Positions 9,159 through 17,606 of a stretch of 64,000 nucleotides of DNA are shown here, piece after piece (position 1 is the stretch's first letter; every line of letters starts with the position of its first letter). The stretch lies in contig JACJYC010000013.1 of NCBI GenBank assembly GCA_020636325.1, forward strand, positions 124,001 to 188,000, read 5' to 3'. The notes under the pieces are model-generated. The model was not told where the DNA came from, ran no database searches, and saw only the letters and a list, made by a program, of their open reading frames with translations. Source of the stretch: Lewinellaceae bacterium (GTDB taxonomy: Bacteria; Bacteroidota; Bacteroidia; Chitinophagales; Saprospiraceae). Both the position numbers and the translations under genes were made by a program.

Positions 9159-9917
9159 ATGCGTTTTTCTACCACAGCCGTTTTGATGTTTGCCGCCTGG
9201 TTGCTGTTCATTTCCGGCGCCCCCGCTCCATATGACAATCTGGACGAAGGCCTGGTCGCCCATTACACCTTCAACCACTGCGATGCCAGGGATGAGAGCG
9301 GACTGGGCAGCCACGGCGAAATGATCGGCAACGTGGGCTGCTGGTGCGGGGTAGAACGCAAGGGCCTGCTCTTCGACGGACGAGAAGCCTATCTCCGGTT
9401 CCCCGGGCCTGTCAATCAGTATTTCACGGAATCCAATTTCACGATCAGCTTTTATTTCAAACCCGAGGGTTATTCCCTGTTTCCGCAGAGCATGATCTCC
9501 AAACGGGAAGACTGCGACGAGTACAATATGCTGGACATCCTGTTCAATTCCAGGGACGCCCGGGTGGAAACGCTCGTCCACGAAACCCCTGAAAAATACT
9601 ACCCCGAATTGTCTCCCGATCTCCAGGATAAAGGCGGATGGGTGCACTATGTCCTGGTGCGCGAAGGCTTCAAGGCGATGACCTATATCAACGGCCAACT
9701 GCAAAACGAGGGATACCGCTGCAGCGGAGTCGACCTGACCAATGAAGCGTTTTTTTCCTTCGGTAACAGCCCCTGCGTGCGCGAGGGCCGGGCCACCCGG
9801 TTCAAAGGCGTTCTGGACGAGCTCCGGGTTTACGACCGGGCGTTGAGCGCCGACGAGGTACTCGAATTGTACAACCTCCTGCCCATTGAAAATATTTTTA
9901 TGGATTGCGACTCGTAA
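9159..9917 (+). CDS. Secreted LamG/concanavalin-like domain protein
   Basis: 252 residues. Residues 1-22 form a signal peptide. From about residue 30 to 243 there is a single laminin-G/concanavalin-fold domain of the LamG_3 type: GLVAHYTFNHCDARDESG at the start, FTISFYFKP in the middle, and the closing LDELRVYDRALSADEV. Four or more cysteines suggest disulphides. Unlike the related protein at 10488 it has no sorting domain, ending soon after the LamG fold. Likely a carbohydrate- or protein-binding surface/periplasmic protein; ligand unknown. Confidence 0.8.
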   Translation: MRFSTTAVLMFAAWLLFISGAPAPYDNLDEGLVAHYTFNHCDARDESGLGSHGEMIGNVGCWCGVERKGLLFDGREAYLRFPGPVNQYFTESNFTISFYFKPEGYSLFPQSMISKREDCDEYNMLDILFNSRDARVETLVHETPEKYYPELSPDLQDKGGWVHYVLVREGFKAMTYINGQLQNEGYRCSGVDLTNEAFFSFGNSPCVREGRATRFKGVLDELRVYDRALSADEVLELYNLLPIENIFMDCDS

Positions 9918-9933
9918 AATTCCCCTAATTTTG
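9905..9933 (+). promoter_or_regulatory. Candidate promoter for ybaB
   Basis: TTG (9905-9907), an 18-bp spacer, then TAATTTTG (9926-9933), matching the Bacteroidota form TTG-N~19-TAnnTTTG. It overlaps the end of the LamG gene and lies 63 bp before the ybaB ATG. Confidence 0.55.
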
Positions 9934-9996
9934 CCCTTCGTTCAGGGCGCCGACCCTGATTCCTTAAATTCGATCATTCAATTAAATACGCATCCC

Positions 9997-10305
9997 ATGT
10001 TCGGCGATCTTTTTGGCCAAATGGAAGAAAAACAAAAGGCGATCAAGGAAAAATTGTCCGCCATCACCGTTGAAGCCGAATCCGGCGACGGCGCCGTGAA
10101 GGTAACCGCTACCGCTGCCCGCCAATTGCTCAATATCTCAATCGATCCGGAAGCCATCCACCCGGAAGACCCCGAAGAATTGGAGGACCTCATTCTGGTA
10201 GCCGTCAACCGCGCCCTTGAGCTGGCTGCCGCAAAAGAATCGGAGGAGTCCCAGAAATTGATCCAGGATATGCTGCCTCCGGGGTTGGGCGGGCTTTTTG
10301 GTTAA
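9997..10305 (+). CDS. ybaB: YbaB/EbfC family nucleoid-associated protein
   Basis: 102 residues from ATG 9997 (MFGDLFGQMEEKQKAIKEKL). The family layout is clear: an amphipathic N-terminal helix, the central strand region with VKVTATAARQLLNISIDPEA, and a helical end with ELEDLILVAVNRALELA; the Gly-rich tail GLGGLFG is typical. YbaB proteins are small dimeric DNA-binding proteins of the nucleoid. In many bacteria the gene sits with dnaX and recR; that linkage is absent here, where it is wedged between two LamG genes. Confidence 0.9.
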   Translation: MFGDLFGQMEEKQKAIKEKLSAITVEAESGDGAVKVTATAARQLLNISIDPEAIHPEDPEELEDLILVAVNRALELAAAKESEESQKLIQDMLPPGLGGLFG

Positions 10306-10308
10306 GAG

Positions 10309-10403
10309 CTAGTTGTAAGTTGTAAGTCATAAGTCGTAAGTGGCCATTGATGAGGACTTACGACTTACGACTAACAGACTTACCACTAACAGCCTGACCA
10401 CTA
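10309..10403. repeat. Heptamer repeat array (AGTYRTA type) with inverted arms
   Basis: Directly after the ybaB stop, heptamers of the form AGTTGTA/AGTCGTA are followed by the reverse-oriented set ACTTACG/ACTAACA. A perfect 12-bp inverted repeat (10330-10341 with 10356-10367) lies in the centre, so the array can fold into a hairpin. Confidence 0.8.
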
Positions 10404-10487
10404 AAATATCTTCCACCACAACGCGTTTATCCATTGGCAGCGGTCAGTTCCGGCCCGCCCTGATTTCAGAACGAAGCCATTTTTCCC

Positions 10488-11717
10488 ATGAAGCATTGCT
10501 TTTCACTCTTATTTCTGTTCTCCGCCATGGCTGCATTCGGCCAGACGACCGTAGGTCTGGCAGCTTATTATAACTTCGACGGCAATTTTCAGGATGCCAC
10601 CGGCAATACGGCCAACTCCGCGTTGGTCCACGGCGGCCCGGAATTTCGCTGCGGATTGGTCGGGCAGGCCGTTTACCTGGACGGCGGCGACGACCGGATC
10701 ATCATCCCGGGAACCGATAACGTCAACCGGGAATTTGACACCGAAGACTTCTCCGTCAGCTTTTATTACAAACCCGTCGGAAGCGGCGGTACACCGTACC
10801 TGATCTCCAAGCGCAGCCCCGATTGCCTGGGCGAGCACGAATTCTATGTCCGGTACTCACCCCAAACCCTGACCCTGGAAACGGTGATGTACGAGAACCC
10901 GGGCCGCAATATCCGCCTCATCGAACGACTGTTCAATACCTCCTGCTGGCAGATGGTGACCGTTGTGCGGGAGGCAACCCGGGTAAAATTGTACATCAAC
11001 GGCAAGTTCGCCAAAGACCTGGGTACCGCCGGCCGGATCGACATCAGCAACGACGGCGAGCTCATGATCGGCTTTTCCAACTGCGCCATGGGCAACGAGC
11101 CGCCTTTCAAAGGCCTGATCGACGAACTTCGGATCTATTCCCGCGCCCTGAAAGAAGAAGAAGTCGCCGGCCTTTACTTGTCTCCCGACAAGATCCTGAA
11201 CCGCGATACGGTCATTTTCCTCGGCACCCAGGTGGACATCAACCTCAGCGTGAGCTGCGGGGTAGGCTTCAACTGGCTGCCCGCTTCCGGGGTGATGTCG
11301 CCCAATGAAGCCGAACCGTCCATCTCCCCGCTCGGCGCCGGTGAGTTCACGTATAAAGTGCGCATCAGCGATGACGTTTCCACCTGCGTGGCGGAAGACT
11401 CCATCCGGATCACCGTCATCGACCCCGACGACCTCGACTGCAACAAGCTCTACCTGCCCAAGGCCTTCACCCCGAACGCCGACGGGCTCAACGATACGTA
11501 CGGCATCAGCAACCCCTTTGCTGTCGACGAGCTCATTTCCTTTGAAATATTCGATCGCTGGGGCGGGCGGGTCTTCTATACCGAAAGCCCGTTCGAACGC
11601 TGGGACGGCTCCGCCCACGGCCAGATGCTCAATCCGGGCGTCTTCCTGTACCGCGTGCGATTCAGATGCGATGGAAATGAAAAACTGGAGACGGGGAGCC
11701 TCACGATTTTACGGTAG
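10488..11717 (+). CDS. LamG-domain protein with type IX secretion (type B) sorting domain
   Basis: 409 residues: signal peptide at about 1-19 ending in FGQ; LamG_3 domain at about 24-235, closing with LIDELRIYSRALKEEEV; a PKD-like/Ig-like stretch around 240-315; and a C-terminal gliding-motility-associated (CHU_C, type B) sorting domain from about 320, recognisable by LPKAFTPNADGLNDTYGI, FEIFDRWGGRVFY and PGVFLYRVRF. Such proteins are carried across the outer membrane by the type IX system and anchored or released at the cell surface. The PorP/SprF gene at 17607 fits this. The LamG part is clearly related to the protein at 9159, suggesting a local duplication. Confidence 0.93.
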   Translation: MKHCFSLLFLFSAMAAFGQTTVGLAAYYNFDGNFQDATGNTANSALVHGGPEFRCGLVGQAVYLDGGDDRIIIPGTDNVNREFDTEDFSVSFYYKPVGSGGTPYLISKRSPDCLGEHEFYVRYSPQTLTLETVMYENPGRNIRLIERLFNTSCWQMVTVVREATRVKLYINGKFAKDLGTAGRIDISNDGELMIGFSNCAMGNEPPFKGLIDELRIYSRALKEEEVAGLYLSPDKILNRDTVIFLGTQVDINLSVSCGVGFNWLPASGVMSPNEAEPSISPLGAGEFTYKVRISDDVSTCVAEDSIRITVIDPDDLDCNKLYLPKAFTPNADGLNDTYGISNPFAVDELISFEIFDRWGGRVFYTESPFERWDGSAHGQMLNPGVFLYRVRFRCDGNEKLETGSLTILR

Positions 11718-11758
11718 TTTTACTACTTTTGGAACGTTCTAAACAGCTCAACGTTCCT

Positions 11759-12820
11759 ATGGAAAAATCTACCGCCATTGTCCTGACCAACGGACTGCTG
11801 GACACGCCCAATGCCAAAACCTGCCACGGCCTCCTGCGCGGCACCGACCGGTTTGAGATCCTCGCCGTGATCGATTATCACTTTGCCGGCCAGGATGCTG
11901 GTGAAGTGCTCGACGGTAAAAAACGGGGAATTCCGATTTTTTCCAGCGTACCCGAATATTTTGCATCGGGCATGCCTCAGCCTCAATTTTGCATTGTCGG
12001 CGTAGCGCTGGCGGGCGGCATGCTCCCGGCAGATTTCCGGCAAGCCCTCAAGAACGCAATGGCCAACCGCTGCTCCCTCGTCAACGGCCTGCATACCTTT
12101 CTCAGCGAAGACCCCGAATTCATCGAGCTGGCCAGGATCGAAGGCGTCGAGCTGATCGATATCCGCAAACCCAAACCGCGGAGCGAGCTCAAATTCTGGA
12201 GCGGCGAGATCTTCTCCGTCAAAGCGCCCCGCATTGCCGTTCTGGGTACCGACTGCGCGGTCGGCAAGCGCACCACCTGCCGGTTCATTATGGAAATGTG
12301 CCGCGACAACGGCATCAAAGCCGAAATGATCTACACCGGGCAGACCGGCTGGATGCAGGGGTATCCCTACGGGTTGATCTTCGATTCTGTGGTCAACGAC
12401 TTTGTCAGCGGCGAGGTTGAACGCGCTATAGTGGAATGCGACCGCGGCGCCAGCCCCGAACTGATCCTCCTAGAAGGGCAATCGGCGCTGCGCAACCCCA
12501 CAGGGCCCTGCGGCAGCGAATTTCTGGTGTCGGGCCAGGCCAAAGGCGTGATCCTCCAGCACCCGCCGGGCCGGGAATACTACGAAGGAACGGAAGAATT
12601 CCACTGCCAACTGCCCAAAGTCGCCGATGAGATGCGCCTGATCGAAATGTACGGCGCCAAAACGCTGGGCATCACCCTCAACGAAGAACATACCGAAGAG
12701 GATGCGATTGCCGCCTACCAGAAAAACCTGGAGGCCGAACTGGGCATCCCGGTGGTGCGGCCGTTGAAGGAAGGCGTGGGCAGGCTGCTGCCGGCGATAA
12801 AGGCGTATTTGGGGAAGTAG
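11759..12820 (+). CDS. DUF1611 family protein (DgcN-like)
   Basis: 353 residues from ATG 11759 (MEKSTAIVLTNG); an in-frame TTG 30 bp earlier is less plausible. The N-terminal third looks Rossmann-like (DUF1611_N). The C-terminal two thirds begin with a P-loop, GTDCAVGKRTT, at 163-173, followed by GQTGWMQGYPYGLIFDSV and LLEGQSALRNPTGP. Some DUF1611 members (DgcN) act as D-glutamate N-acetyltransferases together with a DgcA racemase of the enolase superfamily; no dgcA-like gene is nearby, so the function here is inferred from family only. Confidence 0.85.
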   Translation: MEKSTAIVLTNGLLDTPNAKTCHGLLRGTDRFEILAVIDYHFAGQDAGEVLDGKKRGIPIFSSVPEYFASGMPQPQFCIVGVALAGGMLPADFRQALKNAMANRCSLVNGLHTFLSEDPEFIELARIEGVELIDIRKPKPRSELKFWSGEIFSVKAPRIAVLGTDCAVGKRTTCRFIMEMCRDNGIKAEMIYTGQTGWMQGYPYGLIFDSVVNDFVSGEVERAIVECDRGASPELILLEGQSALRNPTGPCGSEFLVSGQAKGVILQHPPGREYYEGTEEFHCQLPKVADEMRLIEMYGAKTLGITLNEEHTEEDAIAAYQKNLEAELGIPVVRPLKEGVGRLLPAIKAYLGK

Positions 12821-12881
12821 TGCTCAGCCCTCCGGCGGTTCTTTTTCCTTCCCGATTACGCCTGACCGGGATCCGCGAACA

Positions 12882-13130
12882 TTATTCTCCCACATTTTCC
12901 AAAATCAAAACCGGCGGGGCATCCGCCCAATTTACAGCCGGGTTGGCAAATTTTGAAGGCTGAACGAAATTGCCCAGAATGATATCGGGACGCCCGTCCA
13001 GATTAATGTCCCCGACGTCCATGGTTATCCACCTGCCGGCCTCCAACTCAGTCGACGAGTGGGGGCTGAAGGAAGCGTTCAAGATCCTGAAATTTATGCA
13101 TGAAACCGTCTGCGGTCGGACTATGTTCGG
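12882..13130 (-). pseudogene. Remnant: C-terminal end of a VCBS/FG-GAP repeat protein
   Basis: The only open stretch in the 437-bp gap 12821-13257. On the minus strand, 82 codons end in TAA at 12884-12882 and are closed upstream by TGA at 13133-13131, with no start codon in a sensible place. It contains WITMDVGDINLDGRPDIILG, a typical FG-GAP/VCBS calcium-binding repeat, followed by a PPVLILENVG ending like that of full-length Bacteroidota VCBS proteins, which are several hundred residues long. I read it as the tail of a deleted gene. Confidence 0.65.
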
Positions 13131-13202
13131 TCACAAACACTCAAGAGCGGCGCGGACCCAATCGTAAAGGCCCGATTTATCGGGAAAATTCCCCAACCCT
13201 GT

Positions 13203-13230
13203 GTAACTTTTCCCGCCCATGTGTTACTAT
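13203..13230 (+). promoter_or_regulatory. Possible ECF-type promoter upstream of the sigma factor
   Basis: GTAACTTTT at 13203-13211 resembles the AAC-containing -35 element of ECF sigma factors, and GTGTTACTA at 13221-13229 could be the -10 region, with about 15 bp between the cores. GTAAC and GTTAC also form a small inverted repeat. It sits 28 bp before the sigma ATG, which would fit autoregulation. Confidence 0.4.
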
Positions 13231-13257
13231 ATGATTGAACCATCGCGATAACACGAC

Positions 13258-13806
13258 ATGAACGCAGCGACCAAAGAAGCCTTTCTGGCCCATTACGAGC
13301 CCCTTCACGAGCGATTTGCCCGATTCTGCGCCAGTCAGGCCTTCGGATTAATGACCGCCGAGGATCTCATGCAGGAAGCCGTTCTGGCGGCCTTGCAGGG
13401 GTTCGAACGGCTCAAGGATAAAACCAAACTGCTCGGATACCTGATCGGTACCGTCAATAATATTGTTCGAAATCAGCGGCGCAGGTCCAGGTTTACCGGC
13501 AACTGGGACGAAAAACTGGCCGCCGAACTGGAAGATCGCCTTCCCGACCCCGCAACCCTTCTGGACGTCCAGTATCTGCTGAAGGCCCTGGGGCAATTGC
13601 CGGAAGCCCTGCGCGAGACCCTGATCCTGTTTGAGGTCAGCGGCTTCACCGTCCGGGAGATCGCAGAGATACAGCAAACCTCCGAAGGCGCCGTCAAAAC
13701 CCGGCTCAGCCGCACCCGCCAAACCCTGCGGGAAATGCTCGCTGAAGACGGCCGGCCGATGCCGCTATCCAAACGCCTGGCCATTTACACCTCCATCCTT
13801 CTCTGA
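13258..13806 (+). CDS. ECF-type RNA polymerase sigma factor
   Basis: 182 residues, standard ECF size. Region 2 spans about 10-75, with TAEDLMQEAVLAALQGFERL and the helical LLGYLIGTVNNIVRNQRRR that contacts the -10 element. Region 4 spans about 115-160, with LPEALRETLILFEVSGFTVREIA and the recognition helix around TSEGAVKTRLSRTRQTLREML. No long C-terminal extension. A 51-codon ORF starts 5 bp after the stop codon, the usual place for an anti-sigma or regulator gene. Which genes it controls is unknown. Confidence 0.93.
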   Translation: MNAATKEAFLAHYEPLHERFARFCASQAFGLMTAEDLMQEAVLAALQGFERLKDKTKLLGYLIGTVNNIVRNQRRRSRFTGNWDEKLAAELEDRLPDPATLLDVQYLLKALGQLPEALRETLILFEVSGFTVREIAEIQQTSEGAVKTRLSRTRQTLREMLAEDGRPMPLSKRLAIYTSILL

Positions 13807-13811
13807 CCGTT

Positions 13812-13967
13812 ATGCCCAAATCAATCGATACCGAACGGGCTTTTGCCAACCTGCGCCGCATGCCGGTACCCGTGGCATTCTCCACCGTTGAGCAATGGGT
13901 GTTGGAGGCTGAGATCCGGCCTGCGGGACTGGTGAGGCGGATACTGCGGTGGTTGGGGGGGAGTTGA
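13812..13967 (+). CDS. 51-residue ORF after the sigma factor, probably a truncated partner protein
   Basis: ATG at 13812, 5 bp past the sigma stop, opens a 51-codon frame beginning MPKSIDTERAFANLRRMPVP and ending in LRWLGGS. Its spacing and base composition fit a real translated gene coupled to the sigma gene. The stop codon lies inside the first unit of the adjacent GAGGAAYT repeat array. Sigma-associated partner genes in related genomes tend to be longer and often carry a membrane helix, so this may be a 5' fragment whose remainder was replaced by the array; that is inference. No recognised domain. Confidence 0.55.
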   Translation: MPKSIDTERAFANLRRMPVPVAFSTVEQWVLEAEIRPAGLVRRILRWLGGS

Positions 13968-14018
13968 GGAACTGAGGAATCGAGGAACTGAGGAATTGAG
14001 GAACTGAGGAATTGAGGA
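13964..14018. repeat. Octamer tandem array (GAGGAAYT)n
   Basis: About seven units alternating GAGGAACT and GAGGAATT/GAGGAATC, the most regular array in the window. It begins at the stop codon of the 51-residue ORF and ends about 140 bp before clpP. The remaining bases to 14160 show no gene. Confidence 0.85.
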
Positions 14019-14160
14019 AGGAAGAGCCCTTTCGCATTCTGCCAAGGCTCAATTAAAAATTTCAAAACCGATTCAATTTCATTGATGACTGCCGGATGCC
14101 AGCTCTTCCGGAGGATGGAATTCTTTTGCCGCCCAGGAACTAAAACAAACAACAATATCC

Positions 14161-14847
14161 ATGCAAACCAAAAACGAATTCATAGCCTACGCCGCCGGCC
14201 ATCACGGCATGAGCCGCATGCACCTCGAGCGCTACGCCGAATTATCGACCCGAGGGCTCAGGGGCTCCATCTCACCGGTCGTGATCGAAGAACGCCCGTT
14301 GAATGTCGCTCAACTGGACGTATTCAGTCGCCTGATGATGGACCGGATCATCTTTCTGGGAGTGGGGGTCGATGATTATGTGGCCAATGTGATACAAGCA
14401 CAATTGCTGTTCCTTCAAAGTGTCGACCCCAAGCGCGACATCCAGATGTACATCAACTCGCCGGGCGGGTCGGTCATCGCGGGGCTGGGCATTTACGACA
14501 CCATGCAGTTCGTTTCGCCGGACATCGCTACCATTTGCACCAGTATGGCGGCCAGTATGGGCGCGGTGCTGCTGTCTTCAGGTACCAAAGGAAAACGGTC
14601 GGCCCTCCCGCATAGCCGGGTGATGATCCACCAGACCACGGGCGCCAGCCAGGGACAATTGTCGGACATGGAGATCACCTACAAGTTGTTCAAGGACCTG
14701 CAGGAAGCGTTGTACCGCATACTGAGTGAAAATACCGGAAAAGATTTTGAGCAGATTTCGGCGGACAGCGACCGGGACAACTGGATGGTGGCCGAAGAGG
14801 CTAAGGCTTATGGATTGATCGATGAGGTGTTGAAAAGATTCGATTGA
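14161..14847 (+). CDS. clpP: ATP-dependent Clp protease proteolytic subunit
   Basis: 228 residues with all active-site parts: Ser132 in TSMAASMGA, His157 in SRVMIHQ, and Asp202 in ISADSDRDNW. MYINSPGGSVIAGLGIYDTM (96-115) forms the oxyanion loop region. The N-terminal ~30 residues resemble the propeptide/axial region of Bacteroidota ClpP. It forms a tetradecameric barrel that degrades proteins fed by ClpX or ClpA; no clpX gene follows in this window, unlike the common clpP-clpX order. The start is ATG 14161, after an A-rich leader. Confidence 0.97.
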   Translation: MQTKNEFIAYAAGHHGMSRMHLERYAELSTRGLRGSISPVVIEERPLNVAQLDVFSRLMMDRIIFLGVGVDDYVANVIQAQLLFLQSVDPKRDIQMYINSPGGSVIAGLGIYDTMQFVSPDIATICTSMAASMGAVLLSSGTKGKRSALPHSRVMIHQTTGASQGQLSDMEITYKLFKDLQEALYRILSENTGKDFEQISADSDRDNWMVAEEAKAYGLIDEVLKRFD

Positions 14848-14958
14848 TTCGATTTTTCGATTTTTCGATTGAGCCAAATTTTAGCGTCCGTTGTTTGGTC
14901 AGGCTAATCGGAACATTCGACTCAATCGCATAATCGGTTCAATTGTTCGAATCTTCAA
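14841..14958. repeat. TCGATT-type repeat block with inverted ends, after clpP
   Basis: It begins within the clpP stop region. Units of TTCGATTGA/TTCGATTTT are followed by ~50 bp of unique sequence and then reverse-oriented ATTCGACTCAATCG and TTCGAATCTT. The outermost 9 bp (AAGATTCGA ... TCGAATCTT) are inverted. It lies between the convergent clpP and OmpA genes, so it may act as a two-way terminator. It is the same word family as at 8518. Confidence 0.7.
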
Positions 14959-15017
14959 AGAAGGGTTCCCGCAGATTGCACAAAGGGGTGAATGCTGCGC
15001 AATCTGCGGGATAAAAC

Positions 15018-17555
15018 CTACTTCTCCAGCAGGTCAAATTTATACTGTACCAGTTCCCGGATCGGAGCGCCGGTTCCAGGCGTTTCGTTATCCAGCATGA
15101 TGTCCACGTCGATCGTTTCGGATTCTTCCTTTTCGGTGCTGTCGAAGGTGATGTGGATCTTGCCTTTGGCTCCGGGCGCTACGGCATCTTTGGAGTAATC
15201 CGTTGTTGTGCATTCGCAGGCGGTGACGATGGCGATGACCAGCGGCGTATCCCCGCGGTTGGTGAATTCGAAGTCGAATTCGCGCTTCTCGCCGCGCTTC
15301 ACCTTGCCCAGGTCGATCACGCGTTTTTCAAACTGCATCACGGGTACGCCTTTCAGGTCTTTGACGCCGTAAAGAGAAGACATCTTGCTGACGGATACCG
15401 TATCCTGACGGGCCGACGTACCTGGCAGGCTGTTGCGGCTCTTCTGGGTTTTGGTTTCCGGTTTTTTGCGCAAGCTGGTCCGCTTGATCGTAATGGTCGT
15501 CGGGCCGGCGATGATCTTGAATTCGGTGCGGCGGTTGACATAGTTGGCCGCTTCGCGCTCTTCTTCGGTAGGCAGTGCGTCGATGAATTTCTGGGTCAGC
15601 ACATCCCCGACCTTGAGGAAGGGGTTGAGGCTGGCAATGCGTTCGTTGACGGTTTGCGGGACCGTTTCGCCGTAGCCCTTGGCCTCGATCCGGTCGCGGG
15701 CAATGCCGTTGCGCACCAGCCAGCGGCGGGCGGATTCGGCGCGCGCCTGAGAAAGGCGTTGGTTGTAAGCGTCGTCACCCCGGTAGTCGGTGTGGGAACT
15801 GAGTTCGATCCGCATATCCGGGTATTGTTCCATCAGGCCGCGAACCACTTCCAGGTCCGGTTCGGCTTCCGGTTTGATCACATCCTTGTCGAAATCGTAC
15901 AGGATGTTTTCCAGCACGATGGGTTGGTCAACGGAGATCGTATCAAGTTCCGGTTCCGGCGGCGGCACGGGTTTCGGTTTCAGAAAGAAGCGGTGTTCAA
16001 AAGTTTTGGAAGCCGTGAGTCCTACGGTATTGAAGGTCGTAGAATCGGGATAATATCCTTCTTTGGTAGCCACCACTTTATAGGGCTTTTCGAGTTCGAG
16101 GCCGAAGTCGAAGCGGTTGCCTTTGTCCATGGTCTTGCCGTCGGGGGTACCCGGCGCGTTGTTCACCATTTCCACGAGGCTGACGGTAGCGCCCAGGATG
16201 GGTTTTTTGCTGTCGTCGAACACGCCTACGACGAGGTCGGCGAACAACCTGGCGATCTCGAAGGTATAGATATCGTCGCAGCAGGTTTTGGACTTCAGGG
16301 AGCGGCCGCCTTCCCGGTTGGAGGTCAGGACGCCTTTGTAGCCTTCCGGGTCGAGCCGGAAATAGATATCGTCAACGCTGGTATTGTAGCTTTTGCCCAT
16401 GTTCTTGGGTTCGCTCCAGGAAGACCCGTCCCAAACCGAATAGAAGATATCGAAGCCGCCGATGCCCGGATGGCCGTCGGAGCTGAAATAGAGGGTGCCG
16501 TCGTGGTAGTAGGGCGAGTATTCATCCCCTACGCTGTTGACCTTGGGGCCGAGGTTGATCGGATCCGCGTATACGCCGTCGCCCTTGTAGGTGGCGTAGT
16601 AGATGTCGAGGCCGCCGTGGCCGCCGGGCATATCGGAAACGAAGAAGAGGACTTCCTTGCCGAACAATTCGCCGACTGCGGGGTGGAGGGCGAGATAATC
16701 GCCGTTGACGCCTTGCACTTCGTTGGCGCTGTTCCAGGAACCGTTGCCGCCTTCGCTCATGTAGATCTTGCTGCTGGTCGGGATATTGCCGGTCATTTCA
16801 ATGCGGTTGAAATACATGCGGCGACCGTCGGGCGAGAGGCAGGAGTTGACGGAGTGGAACCCCGGCCGGTTGATGCTCTCGTCCAGTTCGGCCGGTTTTT
16901 CCCAGCCTTTATCGCTTTTGGCAGCGGAATAGATATGGGCGTGGTAATTTTCATTTTTGCCGTCTATCACGGTCACTTCCTTGGTATCGGCCAATGCGGC
17001 GAAATACATGGTACTGCCGTCGGGTGTGAGTACCGGCGAGTATTCGGAAGTGGGTGAATTGACGTTTCTGCCCGCGTTTTCCAGTTTGACTCCCTGGGGG
17101 TTGCTGGGCATCACCTGAGCCATTTCGGCGCCGGTGATCTCGTTTTGGGCCAGCTCCTTGAGCCGGGCGTCGGAGGTCAGTGAGATGAAATCCTGGAGGG
17201 CGACGATGGCATCGTCGTATTTTTCATTCATCTTCAGCACGCGGCCGTAGAGAAAACGCTCCTGGATATACTCCTTGTTCTTGTCGCGGCGCAGCAGGCG
17301 GTCGAGCCAGCGTTCGGCCTTGACATAGTCGCGGAGTTTATAGTTCAAATTGGCGATAATCGGGATAATGGAGGCTTCTTCCTGTTCATCGTATGCTTTT
17401 TCGTACCAATCCAGGGCGTTGTAATAATCCTGGTTGGCGACAAGCTGTTCGGCCGTAGCGACCATGGTTTCATAGGAAGACTTGCTGATGGGTTGAGCTG
17501 ATGCGACGACGGCCCCCATCGCCATAATAGTCAGAACGAGCCAAGTATTTCTCAT
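15018..17555 (-). CDS. OmpA-family protein with PD40 propeller and C-terminal DUF1573
   Basis: 845 residues. Order: signal peptide at 1-20; TPR-like helices at about 28-125; PD40/WD40-like propeller blades at about 150-440 (repeats such as LSPDGRRMYF, YYHDGTLYFSSDG); a carboxypeptidase-regulatory/CNA-B-like domain at about 447-530; an OmpA peptidoglycan-binding domain at about 565-680 with ILYDFDKDVIKPEA and the ring NQRLSQARAESARRWL; and a final DUF1573 domain at about 735-845 (VIDLGKVKRGEKREFDFEF, then ACECTTTDYSK). PorP/SprF plus TPR-PD40-OmpA is a standard Bacteroidota pair linked to type IX secretion and the envelope. The extra DUF1573 at the C-terminus is unusual. It lies 51 bp after the PorP gene. 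Confidence 0.93.
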   Translation of the reverse strand: MRNTWLVLTIMAMGAVVASAQPISKSSYETMVATAEQLVANQDYYNALDWYEKAYDEQEEASIIPIIANLNYKLRDYVKAERWLDRLLRRDKNKEYIQERFLYGRVLKMNEKYDDAIVALQDFISLTSDARLKELAQNEITGAEMAQVMPSNPQGVKLENAGRNVNSPTSEYSPVLTPDGSTMYFAALADTKEVTVIDGKNENYHAHIYSAAKSDKGWEKPAELDESINRPGFHSVNSCLSPDGRRMYFNRIEMTGNIPTSSKIYMSEGGNGSWNSANEVQGVNGDYLALHPAVGELFGKEVLFFVSDMPGGHGGLDIYYATYKGDGVYADPINLGPKVNSVGDEYSPYYHDGTLYFSSDGHPGIGGFDIFYSVWDGSSWSEPKNMGKSYNTSVDDIYFRLDPEGYKGVLTSNREGGRSLKSKTCCDDIYTFEIARLFADLVVGVFDDSKKPILGATVSLVEMVNNAPGTPDGKTMDKGNRFDFGLELEKPYKVVATKEGYYPDSTTFNTVGLTASKTFEHRFFLKPKPVPPPEPELDTISVDQPIVLENILYDFDKDVIKPEAEPDLEVVRGLMEQYPDMRIELSSHTDYRGDDAYNQRLSQARAESARRWLVRNGIARDRIEAKGYGETVPQTVNERIASLNPFLKVGDVLTQKFIDALPTEEEREAANYVNRRTEFKIIAGPTTITIKRTSLRKKPETKTQKSRNSLPGTSARQDTVSVSKMSSLYGVKDLKGVPVMQFEKRVIDLGKVKRGEKREFDFEFTNRGDTPLVIAIVTACECTTTDYSKDAVAPGAKGKIHITFDSTEKEESETIDVDIMLDNETPGTGAPIRELVQYKFDLLEK

Positions 17556-17606
17556 AAGACTTTTTTACCAGTTTAAACGCAAATAAATGCGATTGTTGTT
17601 TGCAAA

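Noticed and set aside
15153..17057. A 634-codon open frame antisense to the OmpA gene
   Set aside because: Shadow of GC-rich codons of the real gene; no signal peptide or family resemblance.
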